The notes: generated from the sequence alone by a model not told the origin. Counted from the stretch's first letter, positions 10,502 through 20,859 are shown. The stretch: DNA of 64,000 nucleotides from Aselliscus stoliczkanus (GCA_033961575.1 CM066730.1:139093523-139157522); one strand, 5' to 3'. Made by a program: numbers and translations.

Positions 10502-10957
10502 ACATTTTGTTGGAGAATTGAGGAAAGGGAACATTGTGTTTTTCCAGGCCCATCAGCTCTAAGTCAAATTGTTGTCCTTCAATCTTAGTTGTGGAGGGCG
10601 CAAGCTCAGCTCCAAGTCCATTCGCTGGTTTCAATCTAGTTGCAGGGCAGGCACAACCCACCATCTCATGCAGGAGTCAAACCGGCAACCTTGTTATTAA
10701 GAGGACACACTTTCACCAGCTGAGTAGCTTAAGGTGATGTGTTCAATCTTAGTTGTGGGGGCAGGGGGTGGGGTGCAGCCCACTATCTCATGCAAGAGTT
10801 AAACCGGCAACTTTGTACAGCTGAGCCATCCGGCCACCCATTGGCAGCTCAGCGGCAGCTCAGCTCAGGCGCAGCTCACTGGACCATGTGGGAATCGAAC
10901 CAGTGGTCCTGTTGCTCAGAGCTCACACTGTAACCAACTGCACCACCCGGTAGGCCC
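10502..10957 (-). mobile_element. Composite multi-unit tRNA SINE
   Basis: Read on the minus strand it starts at 10,957 with a tRNA-like head carrying a B-box (GGTTCGATTCC). A second tRNA-like unit (GGTGGCCGGATGGCTCAGCT) and a third (GCTACTCAGCTGGTGAAAG, with GTTGCCGGTTTGACTCCTGC) follow. It ends with CCCTTTCCTCAATTCTCCAA and an A-rich tail. The flanks share an A/T-only duplication of the ATTTTTTTATTTTTTAA type. About 456 bp is long for a SINE. Confidence 0.8.
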
Positions 10958-11026
10958 CTATTTTTTTATTTTTTAATTAAAAAAATTTTTTTTTAAGATT
11001 TTTCTTGAAAAAATATGGCTATTATA

Positions 11027-11640
11027 TACTATTATATCAGTTTCAGGTATACACCATAGTTGTTCAACATTTACATACTTAAAGAAGTGATCATCATGAT
11101 AAATCCAGCACCATCTGACACCATACTATGCTATCACAATATTATTGATTGTATTCCCCGTGCTGTATGTTACAGCCCCATGAGTTATTTGTTTTATACC
11201 TGAAAATGTGAACCTCTTATTCCCCTTCACCTTGTCCCCGCATTTTAAATTTTTCAATTACAGTTCACATTTGATATTATTTTGTATTAATTTCAGGTGT
11301 ACAGAACAGTGGTTAGACATTTGTATAATTTAAGAATGATCCCCCTGACTAGTCGAGCACCCACCTGGGACTATACATAGTTAGTACTATATTATGACTA
11401 TATTCTCTATGCTGTACTTTACACCCCATGACTGTTTTGTAACTACCAATTTGTACTTCTTAATCCCTTTACCTTTTTCACCCTGTCCCCCAACCTCACT
11501 CTCATCTATCACCCTGAAAAACCTAGTACCCATCTGACACCATGCATAGTTATTACAGTATTATTTATTATATTCCTTTTGCTGTACCCTACATGCCCAT
11601 GGCTCCTTTGTAACAAGCAATTTGTACTTAATCCCTTCCT
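11027..11640 (-). repeat. Three imperfect tandem units in the L1 3'UTR
   Basis: Units at about 11,027-11,250, 11,280-11,500 and 11,515-11,640 repeat the same motif order: TTTCAGGTRTACA, then a CATCTGACACCAT-like segment, an ATTATTGATTGTATTCC-like segment, a GCTGTAC-like segment and a CCATGAGT-like segment. The third unit lacks its start. The copies differ substantially, so the duplication probably predates this insertion. Confidence 0.75.
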
Positions 11641-11699
11641 GTTTTTAATCCATCCCCTCAACCCCCCAAACACCTGGGAACCATCAATATGTGCTCTGT

Positions 11700-12050
11700 A
11701 TCTGTGAATTTGTTTCTGTTTTGTTTGTTTTGTTGTTTGGATTCTACATATAAGTGAAATCACATTGCATCTGTCTTTCTCTGTCTGACATACTCCTCTC
11801 AGCACAGCACCCTCCAGGTCCATCCATGCCACTGCAGGTGGCAAGAACCCATTCCCTTCCATAGCCAAGCAATATTCTATTATATTTATGTACCACCTCC
11901 TCTTTATCCATTCTTCCATCATGGACACCCAGGCTGCCTCCACATCTTGGCCATTGTAAATAATGCTGCAGTGAACATATGGATGCTCACATCCCACAAA
12001 GTAGTGTTTTGAATTTCTTCATATAAATACCCAGAAATGGGATTACTGGG
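11700..12050 (-). pseudogene. L1 ORF2 C-terminal remnant
   Basis: The minus-strand translation contains a diverged form of the ORF2 C-terminus, with CQTEKDRCNVISLICRI resembling the usual SQxEKxKxxxxSLI ending. The open frame of 162 codons here is chance survival and reads through into 3'UTR. No catalytic domain is included. Confidence 0.7.
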
Positions 12051-12051
12051 G

Positions 12052-12335
12052 TCCTCCTTTATCTCATGTTGTGGCTTTTGTTTTAAAGACTGTTTTGTCT
12101 GTATAAGTATTGCTACCCCAGTTTTTTTTTTTCCATTTCTATTTTTATGAAATATCTGTTTCCATCCCTTTACTTTCACTCTCTGTGTGTCTTTCAATCT
12201 GAAGTGAGCCTCTTGTAGGCAGCATATGTAAAGGTTTTGTTTTCTTATCCATTCAACCACTCCATGTTTTTGATCAAAACATTTATCCATTTACATTGAA
12301 AGTAATTGTTGATAGATATGTAATCATTGCCATTT
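12052..12335 (-). pseudogene. L1 ORF2 N-terminal remnant (endonuclease start)
   Basis: The frame contains EWIRKQNLYICCLQEAHFR, the conserved start of the L1 apurinic-like endonuclease, including its catalytic glutamate region. It continues KVKGWKQIFHKN and GVAILIQTK. It is cut off after roughly 90 codons at the internal deletion. The normal start lies just upstream of the open frame beginning at 12,290 and is frameshifted. Confidence 0.88.
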
Positions 12336-12344
12336 TATTTTTCA

Positions 12345-13292
12345 TAGTTTTGATCTGTTTTCTTTTTGTCTTAAATAAGTCCCTCTAAGATTCCTTGTAA
12401 CACTGGTTTGGTGGTGATGAACTCCTTTAGTTTTGTCTTGTCTAGGAAGCTCTTTATCTGTTCCTTGATTTTAAATGATAGCCTTAACAAAAAAGAAAAA
12501 ATAAATAAAATAAAATAAATGATAGTCTTGCTGGGTGGTCTTGGTTTTCATCACTTCGAATATTTCCTGCCAATCCTTTCCGGCCTGCAAAGTTTTGGTT
12601 GAGAAATCAGCTGACAATCTTATGGGAGCTCTCTTATAAGTAACTGTTATAACTTTCTCTTTCTGATTTTAGGGTTCTGTCTTTGTCTTTAACATTTGCT
12701 ATTTTAATTATAATGTATCTTGGTCTGGGCCTGTTTGGGTTCATCTTGTTTGAGACTTGCTGCGCTTCCTGGGCTTGTATGTCTATTTCCTTTGCCAGGT
12801 TAGGAAAGTTTTCAGTCATTATTTCTTCAAAGAGGTTCTCAATCCCTTACCTTCTCTTGTCTCCTTCTGGTACTGCTATGATGTGAAAGTTGTTACACCT
12901 GATGTGGTCCCAGAGCTCTCTTAAACTATCCTCATTTTTTAAAAATTCTTTTTTCCCTTTGCTTTTCCAATTGGGTGTTTTCTGCTACATTGTCTTCCAG
13001 GTTGCTGATTGGATACTCTGCTTCATCTAGTCTGCTGGTGATTCCTTCTAGTTCATTCTTCATTTCATTTATTGTAGTCTTTACTTCTGACTGGTTCTTT
13101 TGTATGGTTTCTATGTCCTTTTTTTAGGCTTGCTCTCTCTTTGTTAAAGTTCTCACTAAGTTCCTTGAGCATCCTTATAACTATCATTTTGAATTCTGTC
13201 TCTGGTAGGTTGCTTGCCTCCATTTCATTGAGTTCTTTTTCTATAGTTTTCTGCTGTTCTTTCATTAGGGATGTATTTCTTTGTTTCTCCAC
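12345..13292 (-). pseudogene. L1 ORF1 pseudogene
   Basis: Encodes the L1 RNA-binding chaperone. The coiled-coil part is at 13,292-13,065 (NLPETEFKMIVIRMLKEL). The RRM region includes RELWDHIRCNNFHIIAVPEG and ENFPNLAKEIDIQAQEAQ with the PRPRYIIIKI strand. The C-terminal domain resumes in other frames (LSADFSTKTLQAGKDWQEIF). It is broken by stops after the coiled coil and after EGDKRR, by frameshifts, and by an A-rich insertion at 12,486-12,516. Confidence 0.88.
12486..12516. mobile_element. A-rich tail-only insertion with target duplication
   Basis: 31 nt of A with interspersed T (AAAATAAATAAAATAAAAT-like) are flanked by a 13-bp duplication, AAATGATAG(C/T)CTT, at 12,473-12,485 and 12,517-12,529. 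The interrupted sequence is ORF1 of the L1, so the insertion is younger than the L1. Confidence 0.7.
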
Positions 13293-13299
13293 TTAGGGT

Positions 13300-14707
13300 G
13301 CTTCTCTGTGTTTGTTTCTATGTATTAGGTAGATCTGCTATGTCTCTTGCTGGGTGGCCATATGTAGGCTCCTGTGGGGCCTGATGACATGGTCTACCTG
13401 GCCACCTGTGCTGGGTGCTCCAAGAATGTCCTTTGTATGGGTTGTGTGTGCCCTCTTGTTATGTTTGAGCCTTGATTGCTATTGGCATGTCAGTGGGTGG
13501 GATTGACCCTCAGGCTAATTAGTTGTGGGGTTGGGTCCTGTCCATAGCTTATGGGCTACTGTGCAGGGGGCTTACCCCACTGAGTGTGATTCACCCTAGT
13601 GGGCTCTAGTGTCTGCTGAGAGTGCTCTTCGTGTGTGCTGCTTGTGGGGGTAACTGGATGGTGCTCTTCTGTGGTCTAAGGCCAATCTCCAAGTATATTG
13701 GTTCTGGGGCCGCTTGAGGGGGGCTCTGGGGCAGGCTCAGGTCAGCCACTACCTGTGACCAGTCGAGGACTGTCTGGTAGGAGCTACAGAGTGATCCATG
13801 ATTGGTTGCTGCCTGTGTTGAACCTGGAGGCATGTGGGAGAGGTCACACTGCCAAGTGAGAACAGCTGCCACCAATACTGGGCCTGGGATAGCTCTGCAA
13901 AAACCAAGGATACACTGAAGCCTGCTGCTACCTGCTGCTAGATGCTGGTTGCCACCTCCATTAAGATTCAGCTGCAGATAAAGCCTCATGGTATGGAGTT
14001 GGGTATGGGCAAGTATCAGCTGGGTCAATGAGGTGGAGCTGAGGAGCTCACCAGGCCAATCAGATACAGATTTGGCCATAAGCATAGGGAACAGACTCAA
14101 CATAGGAAAGTTGGTGTCTACCTGCTGACTAAATGGGAGGAGGACCCCACACAGGAAAAATGCCGACTGTGCTCCAGGCTGCACCTGGAGACCACACATA
14201 TCAGCCTGCCCCCTGTATTCCTCTGACAATCCTGAGTCACCCACCCTCTGCTGGAGCAGCCCAAGGTGAGTGCCTATGAATGAGTCTATGTGTGGGCCCT
14301 TTAAGAGGATGTCTGGGTTTCCTGCAGCCTTCCATCCCACCTTGCTCATCAGAATCCCCACTGTTTTTCACAGCCAGATGGCTTCTCTTCTCGGCACCAG
14401 TACTCCTGGTGGGGAGCCTGGTCTGAGGCTGAGGTTTCTTGGTCCTCTGTGCGAAACTTCTGTGTTCGAGATATCCCTGCCAATTTTCGCCCACCACACA
14501 GAGATTTTTGACCAGCTCGTTTTGCATCTCTGCCCCTCCTACCAGTCTCAACATGGCTTCTTCTTTATATGTTTAGTTATAAAACTTCTATTCGGCTAGA
14601 CTTCACATGGTTCTCGAGGTTGATAGTTCTATAATTTAGTTGTAATTTTGATGTGTTCATGGGATGAAGCAGGCATAGCTTTTATCTATTTTGCCACCTT
14701 GGACCAT
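13300..14707 (-). promoter_or_regulatory. L1 5'UTR (promoter region)
   Basis: 1.4 kb between ORF1 and the 5' terminus. In L1 families this region carries the internal promoter. A 251-codon minus-strand open frame (13,606-14,361) and two overlapping ones at 14,237-14,599 fall inside it and are not recognisable proteins. It is more GC-rich than its surroundings. Confidence 0.7.
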
Positions 14708-14714
14708 TCAGATG

Positions 14715-14835
14715 AACATTGAATCGTTTTGAGGGCAGGGTTTGTTTTTTTTAAATTTATTCATCACTGTTTCCCAGAAGGACTAGTGTATAATAAGTGT
14801 TCAATAAATATTTAGAGACTGAATGAATGGAATAT
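14715..14835 (+). repeat. L2 LINE 3' end relic
   Basis: GAGGGCAGGGTTTG, CATCACTGTTTCCCAGAAGG and GTTCAATAAATATTTAGAGA with terminal GAATGAATGG are the L2 end. It abuts the 5' end of the L1, which may have inserted into it. Confidence 0.7.
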
Positions 14836-15068
14836 GAAATCCATTCATTGGTTTATGTATCCCTTCCTTCCTTGCTTCTCTCCTTCATTGAACCCTGCAT
14901 ACATCCTTTCCTTTCATCCTCACAATGATGTGATCATCAGTTTTATAAGTTAACAGAGTTTTGCAGAGGGGAAGTATGTGGGCCTCGTGAGGCATCATTC
15001 TGAGGTGCTTTATCTCCCATGAGTTTTCTACTTTAGCAAGTTATTACCTACGTAATCCGTATGTGGAG

Positions 15069-15092
15069 CTTATTTATTTATTTATTTATTTC
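15069..15092. repeat. (TTTA)n microsatellite
   Basis: Six TTTA units followed by a T-rich and C-rich run (15,093-15,110). Confidence 0.85.
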
Positions 15093-15172
15093 AATTTTTT
15101 TTCCCCCCCTCAGGTCTGTCTTGCAAAATTAGCCATCAGAAAATATCTACCAAAATAGGACATCAGTATATA

Positions 15173-15625
15173 TGAGGTCTGACAGTTAAGTTTGTGAACT
15201 TGTTACAATGATGTTGCTAACCTTTTTAGACAGCAGAGGGATTATTCATTATGAATTTAGATAAACAGTTAACCAAGTTTATTATTTGGAAGTGCTGAAA
15301 AGGCTGCGTGAAAAAGTTCAACGACCTAAACTTTTCACCAACAATTCATGGCTCTTGCATAACGACAATGCACCAGCTCACACGACACTGTCTGTGAAGG
15401 AGTTTTTAGCTAGCAAACAAATAACTATTGCAACACCCTCCCTACTCATCTGATCTGGCCCCAGTGACTTCTTTCTTTACCCAAAGATAAAGGAAATATT
15501 GAAAATAAGACATTTTGATGACATTCAAGGACATCAAGGGTAATACGACAACTCTGATGGCCATTCCAGAAAGAGTTCCAAAATTGCTTTGAAGGGTGGA
15601 CTAGGTGCTGGCGTTGGTGCATAGC
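15173..15625 (+). mobile_element. Mariner transposon relic, 3' end missing
   Basis: The left terminal repeat starts TGAGGTCTGACAGTTAAGTT after a TA. The body encodes the C-terminal half of a mariner transposase: LFTNNSWLLHNDNAPAH, holding the second catalytic Asp, then in shifted frames S.LAPSDFFLYPK, holding the third (DD34D type). Stops and frameshifts break it. The N-terminal half is deleted and no matching right terminal repeat is visible, so it is a decayed deletion derivative. Confidence 0.85.
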
Positions 15626-15644
15626 TTTGTGGAGCTTATTTAGG

Positions 15645-15990
15645 GAGTATATTAGTCAGGTTTTGCTGCAATAATAAACAACCCTGTTATTTCAGAGGCT
15701 CATGACAAAACACACTTATTTCTTGTTTACATTACATGAGAGCAATGGATTAGCTAGGTTCAATTGAACTCATGTCTTCTCATCCTACAGGCCAAACTGA
15801 AAGAGTGGCCACTATCTGGGACCTGTTGTTTTCATGGTGGAGTTGGAAGTGAGAGGGATCAAACCAAACAATGGAAACACATTTAAAGCTCCTGATTGGA
15901 TATAGCAAGTGTCATACATTCCTGATATCCCATTGGTCAAAGTATGTCATATGGCCGAGCTCTAAGCCAATGAGGGAGAGATGTATATTT
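15645..15990 (+). repeat. Unassigned interspersed repeat
   Basis: Opens TATTAGTCAGGTTTTGCTGC and includes GCCACTATCTGGGACCTG and CCCATTGGTCAAAGTATGTC. I recognise this pattern as a dispersed mammalian repeat but cannot name the family. Confidence 0.5.
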
Positions 15991-16635
15991 CTCCCTTAGT
16001 TTGTACAACGATGGGTGGAAACATATTATTCTATTACAGAGAAGCAGAGAATAATTCAGAAAAATCATCCCCAGTGTATCACAGAAAGAGAAGATATTTC
16101 AAAAAGTGGGGTTAGTGGGGCAAAAATAACAAAAGACCCTGTAGGTATCCTTGAAAGAGAGATGTCACCATGGTTTAGGATCTGTCTTCACATTGGCAAA
16201 TTTAGATTGGCAGTATTATTATTTCCACTAGCAATGAATGGCTTCAGAGGGACTTCATTTATGCTTTATTTTATGCATCCACTCAGCAAAGACTTTGAGA
16301 TCTTACTCTGTGCTAGACATGGGAAACTCAGATAAACTTCACAAAGGATTGTTGTGAAAACCAGCTGTTAAATTACTTGTTTGCAATTGGAGCTATAGAC
16401 TTTTTAGCAGCCAAAATCTTTGGTACACTGTTTGGAAGATCTTTCTCTCTTGCATCCTGGGAAGCCAAATTAGCCTGGTGAACAAAGTGTTAGAATAAAG
16501 GGAATTACAGTGTCTTGTCAGGGTTTTTACCGAGGTATTGACTCTTAACACACTGAGGATGGGACATTTAAATACATAGATGCAATCTGTGTCACCGGTC
16601 CACAATGTGTTAAATGGATTGGTTAGTTAACCCTC

Positions 16636-16636
<1 letters not shown>
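15991..16636. other. No gene; possible short L2 relic
   Basis: 16,260-16,340 (ATCCACTCAGCAAAGACTTT, CTGTGCTAGACATGGGAAAC) resembles a reversed L2 end. The 106-codon open frame at 16,015-16,335 has no recognisable domain. Confidence 0.4.
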
Positions 16637-16693
<57 letters not shown>

Positions 16694-16748
16694 CACACAC
16701 ACACACACACACACACATGCACACGTGCACAAGCACACACATGCACAC
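16637..16748. repeat. Compound (CT)n-(CA)n microsatellite
   Basis: About 53 bp of CT repeat followed directly by about 25 bp of CA repeat and a decayed CA/TGCACA stretch. It could adopt H-DNA or Z-DNA. Confidence 0.95.
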
Positions 16749-17892
16749 TCAGTCTTGGAGATGCTCTGACATATTCTTGCTGTTTTGCATCTTTTCTCCT
16801 AGATTTCATGCATAACTCTTCAGTTAACATCCTTTATCAAAGTTTTAGTGGACAACTATAATTTTATTTATTCAACAACACCCCTCTAATTTTTCTTGTA
16901 ATATACCTTTTTTTTTTTTTTTCCTTCTGAGAACTGTTCCCTCCTCTTTTGCCTGATACAACTGTGCAATCGCAGGAACCACTGTCTTCTTACATAACTT
17001 CTCCTCTGACTGCTGTTTTGTTTCATTGGTCGGCATCCGATCTAATCCTGACCAGTACAAGCTCTTGCTTTATATTTTTAGAACTGGAATTAAGAGAATG
17101 CTTCAATTTCCCTTTCCACAGGCAAAAAAAAAAAAAATGTGTCATGTGAACCTAAGAAGGTTTCCTCTCTTATGAAAGAAGACAGACTGAATGAGGGAAA
17201 ACAAAGCTGATGCACTGAACAAGTCAGAGGAAAGACACTGTCACATAACATTGTGGGTGTTTTCTAAGTGCCTTATTCAGTTGTTCTTGATATCCAGCCA
17301 TATTTCTGTTCTGATTGTGTTTTATTATTCACTTTGGATCCTGTGAATAATTAATACCCCCCCTCCATTTTGGGTAAACATAGTTTAAGTTGTATTTCTG
17401 CTTCTTGTAAACAGGTCATTCTTTGAAGTATAATGACATTTAAAAAAACTATCCTTGGAGAAAATAGGACTGCGTATAAATAAGTATTTCAAGGATGGGG
17501 AGAATAAGGGGGCCTTGGCAGAGAAGCAAGAGAAAAACCAGGGGAAAGTGGGTCATAGATGATTTAGAGAGGAGCATTTTGAGAAGAAGGCATAATCTAC
17601 AGTAGTAACCACACTTCTGAGAGAATTGGTAAGATATGGGTGAAAAAATATTGGATCTAGTCAAAGGGAGGTCATAGATGACCTCATTATGAAGTATATA
17701 GAGGAATTATGGATGCAGAAGCCAGCCAACACAGATTAGGGACTAAATGGGAGGTGAGGAAGTTGGGACTGTGAGAATACAGAATGTTAGGAGATTTGAC
17801 AATAAAGTACCGGCAAGAAATAAGGTCAGTGTCAGTACAAGGCAGTTTTTTAAGAAGGCGTTTTTATTTCTTTCCCTCTCTTATAATGGAAA
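16749..17892. other. No gene recognised
   Basis: Contains a T run (16,909-16,922) and an A run (about 17,126-17,138). Open frames are 60-73 codons and unconvincing. No repeat family recognised. Confidence 0.45.
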
Positions 17893-17965
17893 AGATACAA
17901 TCAATAAACATTTACTGAATGCATACTATATTTCAGATACTGTGTTACATGTTGGAATAAAAAGA
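17893..17965 (-). repeat. L2 LINE 3' end relic
   Basis: CAATAAACATTTACTGAATG followed by CATACTATATTTCAGATACT is the reversed L2 terminus. Confidence 0.6.
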
Positions 17966-17984
17966 TGAATAAAACACAAACAAG

Positions 17985-18330
17985 GTTAAATAAATTATGA
18001 TATATCCATAAAATGGGAAACTAGCAGCCTTAAAAATGAAGTTGTAAAAGGGCTATTTAAATAATAAAATCTGTTGCAATATTAAGTTAAAAAAATCAGG
18101 TTAAAAAAACCAGCATGTACATATAGTCCAATTTTTCCTGTATATGTCAAAATAGATACGTATGCATAGAAAAAAGGCTGGAAGACCACATAGAAAAATG
18201 TAAATAGTGGTTAACAGTGGTGTTGAGCTTTATGGGCAACTTTGATTTTATTGTTTAGCTTATGTGCATTTTCTAAATTTTCTACATATAACAAGGCTAT
18301 TTTTGTATTATAGAAGGAAAAATACACAAA
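17985..18330 (+). mobile_element. Old L1 (L1M type) 3' fragment
   Basis: TAAATTATGATATATCCATA, GCAGCCTTAAAAATGAAGTT, AGAAAAAAGGCTGGAAGACC and ATTTTCTAAATTTTCTACAT occur in the order of the ORF2 end and 3'UTR of old L1s. No open frame remains. Confidence 0.8.
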
Positions 18331-18489
18331 GGAACTTATTTTTAAAAATAGAAGTAACATAGACCCTGAAATTGGTGACCAACTAATAAAAAACAATAGA
18401 CTAAACAACCAAGCATACACAACACTTGTTATTAAATCCAAAGACAAGAGTTTACATGAATGGAGAGTAATTATACCTGGGGCTGGGGA

Positions 18490-18850
18490 GACATCTCAGA
18501 GGAGATGATATTTCAGTTAGGCCTTGAACAATGAGCAGGAATTGTTCTGGCTAAAAAGAAGGTGTCAAAAAGAGCATACAGTAAGGAAGTCCATGAAATA
18601 TTCAGGGAGCCTTGAGCAGTTTGGGGGCAGAAGGGAAAGGGCAGAGGGAGGGTGGCTGCTCAAGGCCTCCGAATCCCGTTAAGGATCGGGGCATTGTCCT
18701 GTAGCGCAGGCAATGGGGGAACCCAGAGAGTTAAGCAGGTTTTTATACAGGGAGCATGGCTCAGTGCAGATAGGGAGGGTGTGTTAAAGCGTGATGGGAT
18801 CAGGAAGGAGGCTGGAAGTCCACACGTGAAATGGTAAAGACCTGAACTAG
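18490..18850 (-). repeat. L2 LINE 3'UTR relic
   Basis: GATGATATTTCAGTTAGGCC, CAGGAATTGTTCTGGCTAAA and GAGCCTTGAGCAGTTTGGGG read as reversed L2. The last 150 bp are more diverged. Confidence 0.6.
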
Positions 18851-18937
18851 GGAAATAGTAGTAGGATTGGTGAAGCAGGGCTGTATTTGTGAGTTATTTA
18901 GGAGGAGAAATCAATATGCTTAGCAATAATAGTAATA

Positions 18938-19330
18938 GATGTTATAGGTTGGGTTCTGTGGAAGCAGACCTTTGAAATGGATTTTGGGGTGCAAAATGTT
19001 TATTAGGGATACACACATGTGAAGAAAAGGGATGAGAAGCAGGGTTGGCCAGAGGGAGAAGTCAGACTGCAGGGCAGCCTTGGCCAAAATGGATGGGTTC
19101 AGGAACAGATATTGGCCACCAGAGCTACACTGCATGGGGCCCCAATGGCCATGTCTTTGTACCCCGCCTCATGCAGTCACAGGATGGACATGCTGACTCC
19201 AGGAAGGCTGTGACCTCAGGTGAGGTGGCTCTCTGTAGGCAGACTCAGCTAACAGCCAGGGGCTGGGCAACAAGTCATTCCTTAAAGGGGGCGTCTGGGC
19301 GGCATATCTCTGTAGCTCCAAGAACTAACA
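18938..19330. repeat. Unassigned repeat, copy A
   Basis: Has ATGTTTATTAGGGATACACA, GTGAAGAAAAGGGATGAGAA and a GC-richer right half. The layout resembles the segments at 32,564-32,904 and 37,970-38,445, suggesting one dispersed family that I cannot name. Confidence 0.4.
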
Positions 19331-19344
19331 GCTGTGGACTGCAT

Positions 19345-19550
19345 ACTAATATTATAATGCTCAATTCATCTTCACCCCACCCTATGATGTCATCACTACT
19401 ATCATCCCCATTTTACACATGGGAGAAGATATACAAAAAAAAAATCGAAAACTTTGCCCAAGGCTATGTGGCTAGTGAGCAGTAGAGTTAGCATTAAAAC
19501 CTCCAGACTTTGGCCTATGTCCTTAACCACTAGCTAACACTGCCTGTCAC
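19345..19550 (-). repeat. MIR SINE relic
   Basis: CATCCCCATTTTACACATGG, GCCCAAGGCTATGTGGCTAG, GTCCTTAACCACTAGCTAAC: reversed MIR core through head. Confidence 0.75.
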
Positions 19551-19677
19551 GAGGAGTACAGAGGAGGGAGGATGGATTGCAGCTAGGGGTGTGGCTGGAC
19601 CTCACAGCTCTCCAGTATCTCTTAGGACCTTACAACTTGAGAAATTTGATGTTGTCTAATGCCTATCTCCCCACATC

Positions 19678-19859
19678 TGACCTCCTTCCCTCCCTCACTT
19701 CCTCCCTTCCTCCCCTACCTCCTTTCCTTCCCCTCTCCTTTCCTCCCTCCTTGCCTCCCTCTCTCCCTCTCTCCCTCTCTCCCTCCCTCTCTCCCTCTCT
19801 CCCTTCCTCCCCTCCCTCCTTTCCTCCCTCCCTCCCTCCCTCCCTTTCTTTTTTTTTTC
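19678..19859. repeat. 180-bp polypyrimidine tract (CCTCCTTCC-type)
   Basis: Almost pure C/T on the plus strand, with CTCC, CCTT and CTCTC units. It generates spurious Pro/Ser/Leu-rich frames on the plus strand and Arg/Glu/Gly frames on the minus strand. Partial mirror symmetry makes triplex (H-DNA) formation possible. Confidence 0.95.
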
Positions 19860-20429
19860 TCATATACTATTTATTATCATAGGAAGGAAAGTCAAATTCA
19901 ATATAGTACACATTGAGTTATTAAACAAAGTCCAGCATGAGAATTAATAAAATAAAAACAGACATTAGTGAAATTGTACCCTAGCATTTATTTTTAAAGC
20001 CCTGTTTTAAAAAGGCTATTCATATGCGTTCCGGGTAACTTTTATCAAATGACAGCAGACACTAGTTAGTAATGGCAAATTTTTGTGTTTTAGGTTGTCA
20101 CTTAATACTTACTTAAGATTCCAAGATTTCCCCTTCCTCCCTTTTTTTTGAGTCACACAGTCATGGTTCATACAGGGAAAAAATTTAAAGCACACAAACA
20201 CAATTTAGTATTTTCTAAAACAATGCTAATGAGTGATTTTTGTTATTTTTTCACTCGGTGGGATGCTGGCAGAGTGGGGTGGGGAAAAGTGCTGAGGGGT
20301 TTGGCAGTGGGCTGCAGGAATGTGGAGACCCCAGAGACAAATAGTGATGAAGGAAAAGGCACGAAACCATTCTTTAGGGCCTTGATGTAACCTTCAGCTT
20401 CTCTCCCTCACTTACCGCTTGATGGATGA
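19860..20429. other. No gene recognised
   Basis: AT-rich start, then a G-rich patch at 20,267-20,300. Nothing assignable. Confidence 0.45.
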
Positions 20430-20570
20430 AATTGCCTCATGTTCCTGAGCCTCGGTTTCCACAACTGAAAATGCCTATGTCATTGGGTTCTTATCATAAT
20501 TAAAGGAGATGATGCCTATGAGCAAGGCTGGCTCCCCATAGGTACTTCGAAGCATCATCTGAATGTGAAT
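20430..20570 (+). repeat. MIR SINE relic
   Basis: CCTGAGCCTCGGTTTCCACA, TCATAATTAAAGGAGATGAT: MIR core and tail. Confidence 0.65.
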
Positions 20571-20859
20571 CAGAAGCACTTTTCCTTCATCTTCAGGCAT
20601 TTACAATTCGAGGCAGCCTCTTTTCCCTCCTCCTATCATCTTTCTCATCCTCCAGTCCTGCAAGATGGGGATTTCTGCATTCAGAGGCTCCTGGGAGCTT
20701 TGGGCTTTGAGTCCTGGCGGAGAGGATAATTCTTCCCCTGCACTCAATCAACCTGGCATTCATCTGCAGCCAGGGAGAGCAGCCAGTCTGTTTTCCTGAC
20801 ATAAACACACTGAACAAGCAAGACAGGCCCCACTGAGTTATTTAAAACCCCACTCTAAG

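Larger units (their letters stand above)
10985..14707 (-). mobile_element. Internally deleted L1, minus strand
   Basis: One L1 read right to left: 5'UTR from 14,707 (CCAAGGTGGCAAAATAGATA), ORF1 about 13,292-12,345, the first part of ORF2 to about 12,052, then an abrupt jump to the end of ORF2 and a 3'UTR reaching about 10,985. Roughly 3 kb of ORF2, including most of the endonuclease and all of the reverse transcriptase, is missing. Stops and frameshifts in both ORFs show it is dead. Two separate L1 insertions abutting at about 12,050 is the alternative reading. Confidence 0.85.

Noticed and set aside
12052..12335. Potentially active L1 endonuclease
   Set aside because: Only the first ~90 codons survive, frameshifted, with no reverse transcriptase.
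13606..14361. 251-codon minus-strand open frame, the longest in the window
   Set aside because: It lies wholly in the L1 5'UTR, has no conserved domain, and its translation is low in charged residues and Ser/Leu/Gln-rich like random GC-richer sequence.
19577..19916. Ser/Pro/Leu-rich open frames
   Set aside because: Translation of the polypyrimidine tract.
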